NCBI GenBank assembly: GCA_013152545.1
Contig: JAADGF010000042.1
Span: forward strand, 1-54,896
Direction: 5' to 3'
Length of the DNA stretch: 54,896 nucleotides
From: Gammaproteobacteria bacterium
GTDB taxonomy: Bacteria; Pseudomonadota; Gammaproteobacteria; SZUA-152
Positions 8,161 to 17,036 of the stretch are shown here, piece after piece (position 1 is the first letter of the stretch; each line of letters opens with the position of its first letter). The notes beneath the pieces are model-generated. The model was not told the origin of the DNA. It did not search any database and worked only from the letters and a program-made list of their open reading frames with translations. The position numbers and the translations under genes are program-made.

Positions 8161-9384
8161 ATGCAATACAGGGATGAATTTCAAGGTTTACACGAACCTT
8201 CTACGCAGGAATCTAATAAAAAGGGACAAATATTGTTATTTTGCCTTCTGGTGGGGGTTGTTTCAGGCATTGCTTTTGCTATTTTGGCTCAATTTTTTGT
8301 GGAGCTAACAGCCACTTCTCAAACCTGGTTTGTCGGCAGCTGTATTGTCGCTGGTGTTTTCTGGGGATTTATTAATTATTATATTTTTACGCATTGGTTT
8401 TCGAAAAATTTGCAGCATATTGCCGAGGTGATTGATTCGTTGGGACGAGGTGATTTCTCTGCACGATGCAAAATTGTCAGGCATGACATTGGTGGACGAA
8501 TTGCTCTTAGTGTGAATGCCATGAGTACTAATTTATCTTCATCGATTTTGCAGATTTCTGAATCTACAGGAAAAATTTCCAATGCGATTAGCGAATTAAA
8601 GCAATTTTCCTACAAAACCAGTGAATCTATCGAACGACAGCAAACAGAAACTGACCAAGCGGCCACTGCAATGACTGAAATGACAGCAACGGTGCAGGAG
8701 GTAGCCCGTAATGCGGAGCAGGCCGCCATTGCTGCGCGAGATGCGGATATTGCAGCGAAAGATGGTTCTAAGCTTGCCTCCCAGGCGATGGGGGGTATCG
8801 AAGAGCTTAACGGTGAAGTTGATAAAGCTGGCAACGTCATCCAAAAACTTGAACAAGACAGTCAAAGTATTGGAGTGGTATTGGAAGTGATTCAAGGGAT
8901 TGCCGAACAGACCAACCTGCTGGCGTTAAATGCGGCCATTGAAGCAGCCCGCGCTGGTGAGCAAGGTCGAGGATTTGCGGTGGTGGCAGACGAGGTTCGC
9001 ACATTGGCAAGCCGGACTCAACAATCCACGGAAGAAATTAAGAAAATGATTGAGCAATTACAGTCTGGTGCTGGTGCAGCGGTTAGAGTAATGGATCAGG
9101 CTCGGGAAAAAGCCCAAATTGGTGAAAAATCAGTGGAAAAAGCCGTGGAGACGCTATCGACCATCGGCGGTGCAGTTTCCACGATTGATGAAATGAATAC
9201 CCAGATTGCCAGTGCTGCGCAGGAGCAAGGTTCAGTTGCCGAAGAAATAAACAAAAATATCGCCAGTATTAATCTCGTTGCCGAGGAAGCGGTGCATGGG
9301 GCTGATTTAACGGAAAATGCCAGCCAGGAGATTGTTGCACTGGTGGAAGAGTTAACTTCCGTAGTGAAAGTATTTCGTCATTAA
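8161..9384 (+). CDS. Methyl-accepting chemotaxis protein without a periplasmic sensor domain
   Basis: A 407-residue chemoreceptor that signals to the CheA/CheW array. Two membrane segments lie at about 23-47 and 55-77, separated by only a few residues, so there is no periplasmic ligand-binding domain. A HAMP domain follows (about 78-130), then a long signalling coiled coil. The conserved hairpin tip reads [20 protein letters not shown], followed by [15 protein letters not shown]. It may sense membrane state or internal signals, or work with another receptor. No C-terminal CheR-docking pentapeptide is present (ends VFRH). Start ATG with GGGAG upstream, behind a sigma-28 promoter, so it is probably part of the flagellar regulon. 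Confidence 0.9.
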   Translation: MQYRDEFQGLHEPSTQESNKKGQILLFCLLVGVVSGIAFAILAQFFVELTATSQTWFVGSCIVAGVFWGFINYYIFTHWFSKNLQHIAEVIDSLGRGDFSARCKIVRHDIGGRIALSVNAMSTNLSSSILQISESTGKISNAISELKQFSYKTSESIERQQTETDQAATAMTEMTATVQEVARNAEQAAIAARDADIAAKDGSKLASQAMGGIEELNGEVDKAGNVIQKLEQDSQSIGVVLEVIQGIAEQTNLLALNAAIEAARAGEQGRGFAVVADEVRTLASRTQQSTEEIKKMIEQLQSGAGAAVRVMDQAREKAQIGEKSVEKAVETLSTIGGAVSTIDEMNTQIASAAQEQGSVAEEINKNIASINLVAEEAVHGADLTENASQEIVALVEELTSVVKVFRH

Positions 9385-9397
9385 ACCTACAATCATC

Positions 9398-9546
9398 CGC
9401 TAGGTGGCCTGTAGCGTGCCTGATTTAGCTCATTGTGCTTATTGTCATTAAAGTAGGTATAACGATTGGCCTTAACCAGCCGAAATATTAGGTTTAGTAT
9501 TGCTTCTCCTCGTGACGACGCCTATTTCTCGGCCAGCTTCCTAGCG
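9398..9546. repeat. Degenerate MITE-like inverted-repeat element
   Basis: CGCTAGG at 9398-9404 and CCTAGCG at 9540-9546 form the outer inverted repeat. The inward sequence of the right arm (complement CTAGGAAGCTGGCCGAG, then AAATAG) closely resembles the arms of the better-preserved element at 13975-14164. The left arm (CTAGGTGGCCTG) is more diverged. At about 149 bp it codes for nothing. It sits in the gap after the chemoreceptor. Confidence 0.45.
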
Positions 9547-9678
9547 ATATGGAAAAAATTGTAATAAATACCTTAATAAATACCGTATAGTTACGACCAT
9601 TAAACATTTCTATTGATGACATTAGTTGCTATGATCAACTGATCGTCATTAACAACAAATTTAGACAGGTAGAGAAAT

Positions 9679-10590
9679 ATGGCAGATCGTAGACTACATG
9701 TATTCTATACCGTCGCTCGGTTGCTCAGTTTCACGAAAGCAGCCGATTCCCTCCACATGACGCAACCCGCCGTGACGTTTCAAGTCAGACAGCTTGAAGA
9801 GTATTTCAACACCCGTTTGTTTGATCGAACTCATAATCGCATTAGTCTTACTGAAGCGGGGCAAAAGGTATACGAGCACGCGGATCGTATTTTTCAGCTT
9901 TATAATGAATTGGAAAATGCTGTTCGGGAGTTGACAGGGGAAATCAGCGGTGTACTGATCTTGGGGGCAAGCACGACCATTGCAGAATACATGCTGCCCT
10001 CGTTATTGGGGGATTTCAAAGCCAAATATCCGGATGTGAATCTACGTCTCAAAGTGTCGAACACCGACGGTATTGTTTCAATGGTTGAACATAATGTGAT
10101 CGATTTAGGCGTGGTAGAGGCGCCTGTCGCAAATAAAAACTTATCCGTTGAAGTGTGTCGCACTGATCGCCTGGTCGCCATTGTCCCGCCAGGGCATCCA
10201 CTGGGAGGTAAAGACAAGGTTTCACTTAACACGTTGATTGAATATCCGTACATTTGCCGCGAAGAAGGTTCCGGCACTCGGGAGGTAATACTGGACTATT
10301 TAAAAGAGGCGGGCGTCGATGCTAATCAACTCAATGTTATTATGGAACTGGGTAGTCTCGAAGCACAGAAAGGTGCAGTGGAAGCTGGTATTGGTGTTAG
10401 CATTATTTCCCGCGCCACTCTTTCCAAGGAATTGCGCCTGGGCACACTAGAGGTGATTGAGTTGGATCCGCCGATGGAAAGACCATTCTCCTTTGTTCAT
10501 CAAAAGCATAAATTTCGGCAGCGGGCCATGGGGGAGTTGCTGGAGTTTGCCCGTAAGTACTGCCAAACTCACCCGTCACCCGATTTTTAA
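9679..10590 (+). CDS. LysR-family transcriptional regulator (YeiE/CbbR-like)
   Basis: A 303-residue LysR-type regulator. The N-terminal winged helix-turn-helix spans residues 3-62: RLHVFYTVARLLSFTKAAD, QPAVTFQVRQLE, FDRTHNRISLTEAG. A linker helix follows, then a periplasmic-binding-protein-like effector domain (about 90-295) with GASTTIAEYMLP and GIGVSIISR. The DNA-binding helix and effector region are closest in character to the YeiE/CbbR branch, known for sulfur, carbon fixation or redox metabolism. The target cannot be read from context, since the next gene is 312 bp away and on the same strand. ATG start with AGGTAGAG upstream. Confidence 0.85.
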   Translation: MADRRLHVFYTVARLLSFTKAADSLHMTQPAVTFQVRQLEEYFNTRLFDRTHNRISLTEAGQKVYEHADRIFQLYNELENAVRELTGEISGVLILGASTTIAEYMLPSLLGDFKAKYPDVNLRLKVSNTDGIVSMVEHNVIDLGVVEAPVANKNLSVEVCRTDRLVAIVPPGHPLGGKDKVSLNTLIEYPYICREEGSGTREVILDYLKEAGVDANQLNVIMELGSLEAQKGAVEAGIGVSIISRATLSKELRLGTLEVIELDPPMERPFSFVHQKHKFRQRAMGELLEFARKYCQTHPSPDF

Positions 10591-10902
10591 CTTACAGTGT
10601 TTTAAATTTTTAATACCTTCATCTACCGGTGTTGCTGCAACAGCCTACCAAACGTTAGTGAGTTCGACGAAAGTGGTTGGGGCTATGCTTGCCTTTATCG
10701 TGATTTAACTGATTAATGTCGGTAATATCAGTTGAGCGGCTCTTTATCTCTTTTCCAGGGTTGACCTTTGACCTTGCTTGGTTTCTCAAGACTGCTGTTT
10801 GAGGTATATTCCGTAGATCTATATTTTTAGCGAATTGATACTTTCTTATCGTTCGATAAAGAGTAAAATTCGTATCGTCTATTTTTATCCCAGCTAGAAA
10901 CG
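10591..10902. other. Intergenic region, 312 bp
   Basis: Between the LysR gene and the small ORF upstream of the permease. A weak promoter-like pair (TTGATA near 10839, TAAAGA 16 bp further) could drive the downstream two genes. No repeat or RNA structure stands out. Confidence 0.4.
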
Positions 10903-11262
10903 ATGAAACCTATTGAAAAGCAGTTACTAAGGCTATTCGCTCATTTGACGCAAGCTCAGCAGCAGACCTTGCTTAGTTTTGCAGCGTTTTTAGCCGCTAG
11001 TGGCGATAATGTGCACTCCAGTGACATTAAGGTTGTGTCTCAACCACAATTGCTTGAACGACCAGCAACAGAAAGCGTTGTTGCCGCTATTAAGCGCTTA
11101 AGAGCAAGTTACCCGATGGTTGAGCGTGAGAAAATTTTTGATGAGGTTGCAAGGTTGATGACGCAACATGTTATGCAAGGACATGACGCAAGTGGCGTGA
11201 TCGATGAATTGGAAATTTTGTTTTGCCGATACTACGAACAGCTAATTAATGATAATCAATAA
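10903..11262 (+). CDS. Small conserved-type hypothetical protein upstream of the permease
   Basis: A 119-residue protein that I do not recognise. It is predicted to be helical and soluble: IEKQLLRLFAHLTQAQQQTL is an amphipathic helix, a second helix follows (VVAAIKRLRASYPMVEREKI) and a third near the C-terminus. No signal peptide, membrane span or metal motif is seen. The layout, with a helix of the type seen in protein-protein interaction domains, suggests a small adaptor. It ends 26 bp before the AI-2E permease gene and is probably co-transcribed with it. ATG start, weak ribosome-binding site. The ORF is probably real because of its codon pattern and spacing. Confidence 0.65.
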   Translation: MKPIEKQLLRLFAHLTQAQQQTLLSFAAFLAASGDNVHSSDIKVVSQPQLLERPATESVVAAIKRLRASYPMVEREKIFDEVARLMTQHVMQGHDASGVIDELEILFCRYYEQLINDNQ

Positions 11263-11288
11263 TCTGCTCAAAGGCGATAAGGGAAATA

Positions 11289-12383
11289 ATGCTCGATGTA
11301 ATTAAAGAATGGTATCACCGCAATTTCTCAGACCCGCAAGCGGTGATTCTGGCGATGCTGTTGGTGTTTGGTTTGCTTATTGTTATTTATATGGGAGGGA
11401 TGCTGGCGCCTATTTTAATCAGTATCGTGCTCGCGTATATGCTGGAGGGGGTGGTGGCGTTATTGGAGCGGTATCGTATGCCTCGCCTGGTTGCCGTTAT
11501 TGCCGTGTGTTTGGTGTTTTTGTTGATTGGGTTATTTTTAATTTTATTAATGTTTCCTTTGCTGTCAAATCAGATAACACAATTAATTCAGGAATTACCG
11601 CGAAAATTGGATACGGGGCAACAAGCCTTGTTACGTTTACCAGAGCTCTATCCGCAAATCGTTACAGAAAATCAGGTCTATGACATCATGTCCAATATTC
11701 GGGCACAAATCACCCGTGTGGGGCAGGCATTTTTTTCATTTTCCCTATCTTCCATTCCAGTGCTTTTTGCTATCGTCATTTATTTGATCTTGGTGCCATT
11801 GCTGGTGTTTTTCTTTCTCAAAGATAAAGCCCTCATTCTTGACTGGTTAAAAAAATATTTGCCTAAACAGCGGGGGCTGGCTACACAGGTGTGGGCTGAA
11901 ATGGATCAACAAATTGGCAATTATGTACGTGGTAAATTTACCGAAATTCTTATTGTTGGCAGCGTAACCTACGTTGTTTTTACCATCATGGGGCTGAATT
12001 ACGCGATGCTGCTGGGGGTGTTAGTGGGGTTGTCCGTTATTATTCCCTATATTGGAGCAGCGGCTGTGACAGTGCCAGTAGCGATGATCGCTTATTTTCA
12101 GTGGGGTTGGAGTGCAGAATTCGGTTGGTTAATGGTGGCGTATGGCATAGTGCAGGCACTGGACGGTAATGTATTGGTGCCCTTACTATTCTCAGAAGCG
12201 GTCAATTTGCACCCGGTGGCGATTATTGTTGCGGTACTGGTATTTGGTGGGTTATGGGGTGTTTGGGGGGTGTTTTTTGCGATTCCGTTAGCAACGCTGG
12301 TAAAAGCAGTATTAAATGCCTGGCCGAGTACATCACGCGATACGCCTGCCGACGCAGCAGCTCCGGTAGATTCAAGTTGTTAA
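11289..12383 (+). CDS. AI-2E/PerM family membrane transporter
   Basis: A 364-residue polytopic membrane protein of the AI-2E family exporter group (PerM/YdiK/TqsA type). Hydrophobic segments lie at about 18-55, 67-95, 155-180, 215-300 and 310-345. A soluble stretch (about 95-150) with amphipathic helices separates segments 3 and 4, as in the family. Conserved features seen: the LVFFFLKDK motif in the middle, and PYIGAAAVTVPV plus GNVLVPLLFSEAVNLHPVAI towards the end. Substrates in the family range from autoinducer-2 to ions; none can be assigned here. In Pseudomonas-type genomes this gene lies next to bcp, as it does here (opposite strand). Start ATG with AAGGGA upstream. Confidence 0.85.
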   Translation: MLDVIKEWYHRNFSDPQAVILAMLLVFGLLIVIYMGGMLAPILISIVLAYMLEGVVALLERYRMPRLVAVIAVCLVFLLIGLFLILLMFPLLSNQITQLIQELPRKLDTGQQALLRLPELYPQIVTENQVYDIMSNIRAQITRVGQAFFSFSLSSIPVLFAIVIYLILVPLLVFFFLKDKALILDWLKKYLPKQRGLATQVWAEMDQQIGNYVRGKFTEILIVGSVTYVVFTIMGLNYAMLLGVLVGLSVIIPYIGAAAVTVPVAMIAYFQWGWSAEFGWLMVAYGIVQALDGNVLVPLLFSEAVNLHPVAIIVAVLVFGGLWGVWGVFFAIPLATLVKAVLNAWPSTSRDTPADAAAPVDSSC

Positions 12384-12565
12384 ACCTAACGCATTAGTTG
12401 ACTTTGTCGCGAGAGCGACGAACGCGCTGAAGGTAAAAGTCTTTGGAACGTCTGTGCGATAGGCGTTCGCAGTAGATTCAGCTGATGTGCTAGGTTGAAG
12501 ACAAAGCCGAGCACCAAACTAGAGGGGAATTTTATGTGCCTGTTCCTGATATGCTGGGGCAGTCG

Positions 12566-13036
12566 TTATTTCAAGGCGCTAACTGCCGCTAATACCTCAT
12601 GCACATGCCCGTCAACTTTTACTTTGCGCCATTCCTGACGCAATACTGCTTTTTTGTCCAGCAAAAACGTACTGCGCTCAATGCCCATCACTTTTTTTCC
12701 GTACATGTTTTTTTCTTTAATGACTTGAAATAGCTGACACAGGGTTTCATCCTGATCGGACAGCAGGTCAAAATTCAAGGCTTGCTTTTCCTTGAATTTT
12801 TCGTGTGAGGCGATGCTGTCCCTCGATACCCCTAATATCACCGCGCCAGCACGCTTAAATTTTGTTAAATTATCGCGAAAATCCTGGGCTTCCCGAGTAC
12901 AGCCTGGCGTATTGTCTTTGGGATAAAAATACAGCACTATTTTTTTACCACTGAGCTCGCTTAGCTTAATGATTTTATCGCCTGTTGCAGCAAGCTCAAA
13001 GTCAGGGACCTTATTGTTTACTACAAGATTACTCAT
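12566..13036 (-). CDS. bcp: Thioredoxin-dependent peroxiredoxin, Bcp/PrxQ type
   Basis: A 156-residue cytosolic peroxiredoxin that reduces hydrogen peroxide and organic hydroperoxides. The active site P39-K-D-N-T43-P-G-C46 fits the P-x-x-x-T-x-x-C signature, so C46 is the peroxidatic cysteine. The resolving cysteine usually found five residues later (C50 in E. coli Bcp) is Q51 here. The only other cysteine is C100, at the place of the third E. coli cysteine, so it may act as a 1-Cys enzyme or use C100. It lies 112 bp downstream of gcvR on the same strand, the known gcvR-bcp order. ATG start. Confidence 0.9.
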   Translation of the reverse strand: MSNLVVNNKVPDFELAATGDKIIKLSELSGKKIVLYFYPKDNTPGCTREAQDFRDNLTKFKRAGAVILGVSRDSIASHEKFKEKQALNFDLLSDQDETLCQLFQVIKEKNMYGKKVMGIERSTFLLDKKAVLRQEWRKVKVDGHVHEVLAAVSALK

Positions 13037-13148
13037 GTGTATTCCTTGTTGTCATTGCTATTGTTGCAGGGATGTTGCAGGGATTGTTATTGCACAATGA
13101 ATTGCATTATCAATGGCTGTCATGAAATCGATGAAAAGCTAACAGATC

Positions 13149-13679
13149 CTATAGTTTGGACGGCTCTAATACGGCGTCCATGTTCAAGTTATCACAAAAT
13201 TCTAAAAATTCCTCGCGCAATGCTGCAATGCGAATATCGGCGGGAATATTAATTAACATTGCCATGGTAAACATTGGTGTGCCTGTATGGGCAGCGGCAT
13301 AACCATTGGTGTTGAGTTCGCGGATATTAATTTTTCGGCTAGAGAAAAAATTGGCAATTTGGTAAACGATGCCGGGATGATCCATGGAAACCACGTCAAT
13401 GCTATACGAAAGTAATTTATCGTTTTGTGGTGACTCTTCCGTACGTTTTGCCGTTATATTTAGCTCTAATCGGTCACCGAGGGCGGGCAGCTGGTTTTCC
13501 AGTTTAGCCAATGCGTTCCATTTTGCTGAAATAAGTAAAATAATAGCGAATTCACCACCGAGCACAGTCATACGGCTATCGTTTATATTGCAACCGTTAT
13601 CAAGGATTGTCATTGATAGCTGGTCGACGATACCTGGGCGGTCTTTTCCAACTGCTGTAATTACGAGTAAATTTTCCAT
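13149..13679 (-). CDS. gcvR: Glycine cleavage system transcriptional repressor-type ACT protein
   Basis: A 176-residue protein with two ACT domains. Domain 1 starts ENLLVITAVGKDRPGIVDQL and domain 2 contains SIDVVSMDHPGIVYQIANFF; both D-R/H-P-G-I-V loops are the small-molecule-binding signature. GcvR represses the glycine cleavage operon by binding GcvA when glycine is low. A longer reading frame extends upstream to 13856, but I start at the ATG 13677-13679 because the family begins there and the extra 59 residues have no ACT character. The position between bcp and dapA (dapA divergent) matches E. coli and Pseudomonas gene order. Confidence 0.88.
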   Translation of the reverse strand: MENLLVITAVGKDRPGIVDQLSMTILDNGCNINDSRMTVLGGEFAIILLISAKWNALAKLENQLPALGDRLELNITAKRTEESPQNDKLLSYSIDVVSMDHPGIVYQIANFFSSRKINIRELNTNGYAAAHTGTPMFTMAMLINIPADIRIAALREEFLEFCDNLNMDAVLEPSKL

Positions 13680-13974
13680 AAGGTTATATTGTAAATAGAA
13701 GTTAACAGTTTGTGCAGTTTTAATTTCCTGCGTCTGCCAGGCGTGGTTGATAAGTGTGCAGCGATATTGGCTGCACGAGACAATATAAGATGATCTTAAT
13801 TTGGGCCGCAAAACCAATCGCGGCCAACTGTAACTGATAGCGGGATCATTTATCAAATTGTATAGTCTATTTGTAAGACATTACTTGTCATTCGTCATGG
13901 GCCTCAGTACCATTGACGCGGCTGGTATGCGTCAACGATTTCACGTATTTACTTACGTTGCGCCAGCGCAGCGA

Positions 13975-14164
13975 CTAGGAGGAGCCTGTCCGAGAATAGC
14001 AGCCGTCGCAAGGGAACGCCATGTTGAGTGCATTTTTTTGATTGCGTCAGGCACTTACTTTTGGCATTTGAGGCGAATATTGCGCCTATTTAACGTAGTG
14101 ATCGAAAAAATGAGCCAAAATGGTGTTTTCGCAGTCGGTTTTCTATTCTCGGACAGGCTCCTAG
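13975..14164. repeat. MITE-like element with perfect 19-bp inverted repeats
   Basis: The 19-bp sequence ggagcctgtccgagaatag at 13981-13999 is repeated as its exact reverse complement at 14143-14161. Outer CTAGG/CCTAG pairs at 13975 and 14164 extend the arms, with a 3-bp duplication on the left. The 190-bp element has no transposase and only a chance ORF. It lies between divergent gcvR and dapA. A diverged relative lies at 9398-9546. The parent transposon family is not identified. Confidence 0.75.
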
Positions 14165-14505
14165 CCTTATCAGGTTAAGTTTATCAGATTTAAGCTAATT
14201 CAGGTTAATGACAGGGTTTCTTTGCATATTTAACGCTGATAAGGTCGGGTTGGTATCGTGTAGTTTGTGATGTAATTCATTAGGGTCTGTTAACACTTGA
14301 ATTTCTTTCCTGCTGGGGTATTTTTTCGCCCAGTAAAGCGAAAAAGTGAGGTTACTCAGGCATAAACAGCGATCGGCAATGCGGTCGTGTGGTAAATTGC
14401 GTCTCGGCTCTTGAGTTGCAGCAGCTGTCGCCGAAATTGTTGCCGTAACAGGGATAAAACTCAACTATCAACAACCCCTAATATAAGTTTAACGGAGAAA
14501 ATGAT
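14165..14505. other. Upstream region of dapA
   Basis: This 341-bp region carries the dapA promoter and leader, but no promoter boxes can be named with confidence. An 89-codon minus-strand frame (14195-14464) lacks a family signature and has a low-complexity start, so it is not called as a gene. Confidence 0.4.
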
Positions 14506-15381
14506 ATGTTCCATGGCAGCATGGTGGCTTTAGTAACGCCAATGCGTGAGGATGGTCGCCTGGATTTTGAGGCGCTTGACCGTCTTATTGAATTTCACAT
14601 TAATAATAGTACCGACGCTATTATTGCTGTGGGTACAACGGGTGAGTCAGCAACGCTGGATACCAAAGAGCATTGTGCTACTATCGCTAGAGCGGTAACA
14701 ACCGCTGCCGGAAGAATACCGGTCATCGCAGGTACTGGTGCAAATTCCACAGCAGAAGCCGTTGAGCTAACCCGTTGTGCGATGGAGGCGGGTGCCAATG
14801 CTTGTTTGCTGGTGACCCCTTATTACAATAAACCCACTCAGGAAGGTTTGTATTTACATTACCGTGCGGTGGCTGAAGCTGTCGCCATTCCTCAAATTTT
14901 GTATAATGTCCCGGGACGTACGGCTTGCGATATGTTGCCAGAAACGGTTGCCCGACTGGCTGAAATAAGTAATATTGTTGGTATAAAGGAAGCCACCGGC
15001 TCATTGCCACGCATAAAAGAAATTCTGGACTTGTGTGGCGATAAAATTGACGTTTATAGTGGTGATGATGCCACTGCGTTGGAGTCGATTATGTTGGGGG
15101 CGAAAGGTGATATTTCCGTTACCGCCAATGTTGCACCGCAGGCCATGCATGACATGTGTGCGGCGGCGTTGCGCAAGGATCGACAAGGTGCAGAGGCAAT
15201 TAACCAATTGCTTGTTGAGTTACACAAACATTTATTTCTTGAAGCGAACCCTATTCCGGTAAAGTGGGCCTTGTTTGAAATGGGACTGATTTCTCCGGGC
15301 ATCCGCCTGCCAATGACGCCGCTATCTGAGCAGTATCATGATGCTGTTCGCAGCGCACTGAAACAGGCGCATGTTATTTAA
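14506..15381 (+). CDS. dapA: 4-hydroxy-tetrahydrodipicolinate synthase
   Basis: Condenses pyruvate with aspartate semialdehyde in the cytoplasm, the first committed step towards lysine and diaminopimelate for cell wall synthesis. It has 291 residues, the usual length. The Schiff-base lysine is K161 in GIKEATG. The catalytic triad is present as T45 (GTTGES), Y107 and Y133 (ILYNVPGRT), and R138 is the carboxylate-binding residue, all at E. coli numbering. TIM-barrel throughout. Start ATG behind ACGGAG. It is the first gene of the plus-strand block dapA-bamC-walJ-purC, the conserved order in this group of bacteria. Confidence 0.97.
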   Translation: MFHGSMVALVTPMREDGRLDFEALDRLIEFHINNSTDAIIAVGTTGESATLDTKEHCATIARAVTTAAGRIPVIAGTGANSTAEAVELTRCAMEAGANACLLVTPYYNKPTQEGLYLHYRAVAEAVAIPQILYNVPGRTACDMLPETVARLAEISNIVGIKEATGSLPRIKEILDLCGDKIDVYSGDDATALESIMLGAKGDISVTANVAPQAMHDMCAAALRKDRQGAEAINQLLVELHKHLFLEANPIPVKWALFEMGLISPGIRLPMTPLSEQYHDAVRSALKQAHVI

Positions 15382-15435
15382 GATGTAGATTCCAAAAAAT
15401 GATATCAACTAATACTTTGTCAGTAGATTAAATTA

Positions 15436-16125
15436 ATGCGTCATATATATCTTTTTTTGTTTATTCCGTTATTATCTGTCCTGATTTTGTTGCTCTCAGC
15501 CTGTGGTTTGTTGGGGACAAGCGATCCCTATTCTTATAAAACCACAAAATCAGTAGATGCTATTACCGTGCCGCAACATTTAAAACGACCGGAAGGTGAG
15601 CATACGCTTATCATACCGGATGCTAAAACCGATGTTGAGGGATTGATTGATCTTGAGTTGCCGCCAGAAATCGTGACGTTATCGGATATTGAAAAAAAAG
15701 TGGAAGCCGAAAACACGGAAAAACCCCCTGAATCCCCCGCGCTTACGCGGCAAACCTTGATGTCGCGTGCGACCAAAGACATTGATGGAAATAGTTTACT
15801 GATTGTCGAAGCAGATATGGATAAGGTCTGGCCTAACATGGTTCCAGCCTTAAAAGAATTGGGGTTTGATATTGAAGACGCCAGTCGTGGCAATCAGGTG
15901 ATTGTTATCGTGAAAGAATTGCCGACATTAGCCATAGAGGAAAAAAAAATTGATCCAGGCGAAGAAAGGCAAATTGTCAAAGAGACTTATCAAATTCATT
16001 TAAAAGCATTGGGCGATGAAACCCAAATTACCGTGCATAATAAATATGGCAAGCGTGAAGGATCAGGCTTGGCAGATCATTTGTTGTTACAAATACAGGA
16101 ACGCATTGAGAACCCTAATGAGTAG
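15436..16125 (+). CDS. bamC: BamC outer-membrane assembly lipoprotein, short form
   Basis: A component of the BAM complex that inserts beta-barrel proteins into the outer membrane. The N-terminal signal ends in lipobox L-S-A-C with C23 lipidated. After it, the mature N-terminus is unstructured with DPYSYKTTKSVDAITVPQHL, corresponding to the segment that binds BamD. One helix-grip domain follows (about 115-220: SLLIVEADMDKVWPNMVPAL, GFDIEDASRG). It has 229 residues, whereas E. coli BamC has 344 with two helix-grip domains, so the C-terminal domain is absent. This short form is usual in some gammaproteobacteria. It starts 54 bp after dapA, the classical neighbour. A short hairpin (CCGCAG-AA-CTGCGG) follows the stop codon at about 16126-16139. 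Confidence 0.88.
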   Translation: MRHIYLFLFIPLLSVLILLLSACGLLGTSDPYSYKTTKSVDAITVPQHLKRPEGEHTLIIPDAKTDVEGLIDLELPPEIVTLSDIEKKVEAENTEKPPESPALTRQTLMSRATKDIDGNSLLIVEADMDKVWPNMVPALKELGFDIEDASRGNQVIVIVKELPTLAIEEKKIDPGEERQIVKETYQIHLKALGDETQITVHNKYGKREGSGLADHLLLQIQERIENPNE

Positions 16126-16204
16126 CCGCAGAACTGCGGTTGCTCGCAATATGGCTACGTGCTATTGAAGGGCATGAATACAGAACAATAACAAGGGTGC
16201 TTAC

Positions 16205-16966
16205 TTGCAGTTTGCAGTATTAGGGAGCGGGAGCCGGGGTAATGCGCTTCTGATAAAAACCAAACAGACCTGTGTCATGCTCGACAATGGTTTTTCCGTT
16301 CGTGAAACCGAGCGGCGTTTGGCGAAGCTGAGTGTGTCAGTTAATGATTTGAGTGCGATTGTGGTGACGCATGAGCATGCAGACCATATTAATGGTGTTG
16401 GGGTATTAGCGAGAAAATTCAATTTGCCTGTATATGCCACTCGCGGTACATTGTCAGCGAAAAAATTAGGTGAATTACCAATGGTTAACGTTATAAACAA
16501 CCACATGGTTTTTGAAATAGAGGATGTCCAATTGCAAGCGTTTCCGGTACCGCATGATGCACGGGAGCCTTGTCAATTTGTGTTTAGTGATGGTAAATGT
16601 CGTGTAGCCGTACTGACTGATGTTGGGCGTAGCACTGTTCATATTGAAGAACAAATTTCCAGCTGTGATGCATTGATTTTGGAATGCAATCATGATGAAC
16701 ACTTGCTGGCGCAGGGTGATTATCCTTATTCGGTGAAGCAACGGGTTGGGGGAGCGTTCGGGCATTTAAACAACCGACAAGCGGCTGATGTTTTGAACGC
16801 AATTGATACGTCACGTTTGCAGCATATCGTTGCTGCTCATCTCAGTGAAAAACACAACCATGCAGAATTGGCAAAAAGTGCAATCAGTGAGGCATTGGGT
16901 TGTGAAAAAAACTGGATCGATATTGCCGACCAAGCGCACGGTTTAGCGTGGCGTGGTGTTTATTAA
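16205..16966 (+). CDS. WalJ/YycJ-like metallo-beta-lactamase-fold hydrolase
   Basis: A 253-residue cytosolic MBL-fold protein. The zinc-binding motif T-H-E-H-A-D-H is at residues 55-61 (H56, H58, D60, H61). Further ligands are likely in FPVPHDA, AVLTDVG and AAHLSEKHNH. The start LGSGSRGNALLI is typical of the YycJ/VicX group, members of which are linked to DNA repair or cell wall control. The reading starts with TTG (16205) behind AAGGGTG; no ATG is available upstream in frame. In Pseudomonas the same gene lies between bamC and purC, as here. The substrate is not known. Confidence 0.85.
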   Translation: MQFAVLGSGSRGNALLIKTKQTCVMLDNGFSVRETERRLAKLSVSVNDLSAIVVTHEHADHINGVGVLARKFNLPVYATRGTLSAKKLGELPMVNVINNHMVFEIEDVQLQAFPVPHDAREPCQFVFSDGKCRVAVLTDVGRSTVHIEEQISSCDALILECNHDEHLLAQGDYPYSVKQRVGGAFGHLNNRQAADVLNAIDTSRLQHIVAAHLSEKHNHAELAKSAISEALGCEKNWIDIADQAHGLAWRGVY

Positions 16967-17036
16967 GGGGCTGGAAAGAAATAAGTTGAACATTTAGCTT
17001 GTCAAGTAAAGCATAAACGAAAATCGAGGATCAAAT

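Noticed and set aside
13858-14178. 106-codon plus-strand ORF
   Set aside because: It lies mostly inside the MITE-like inverted repeat element and has no protein features.
14195-14464. 89-codon minus-strand ORF upstream of dapA
   Set aside because: No family signature, low-complexity N-terminus, and it occupies the dapA promoter region.
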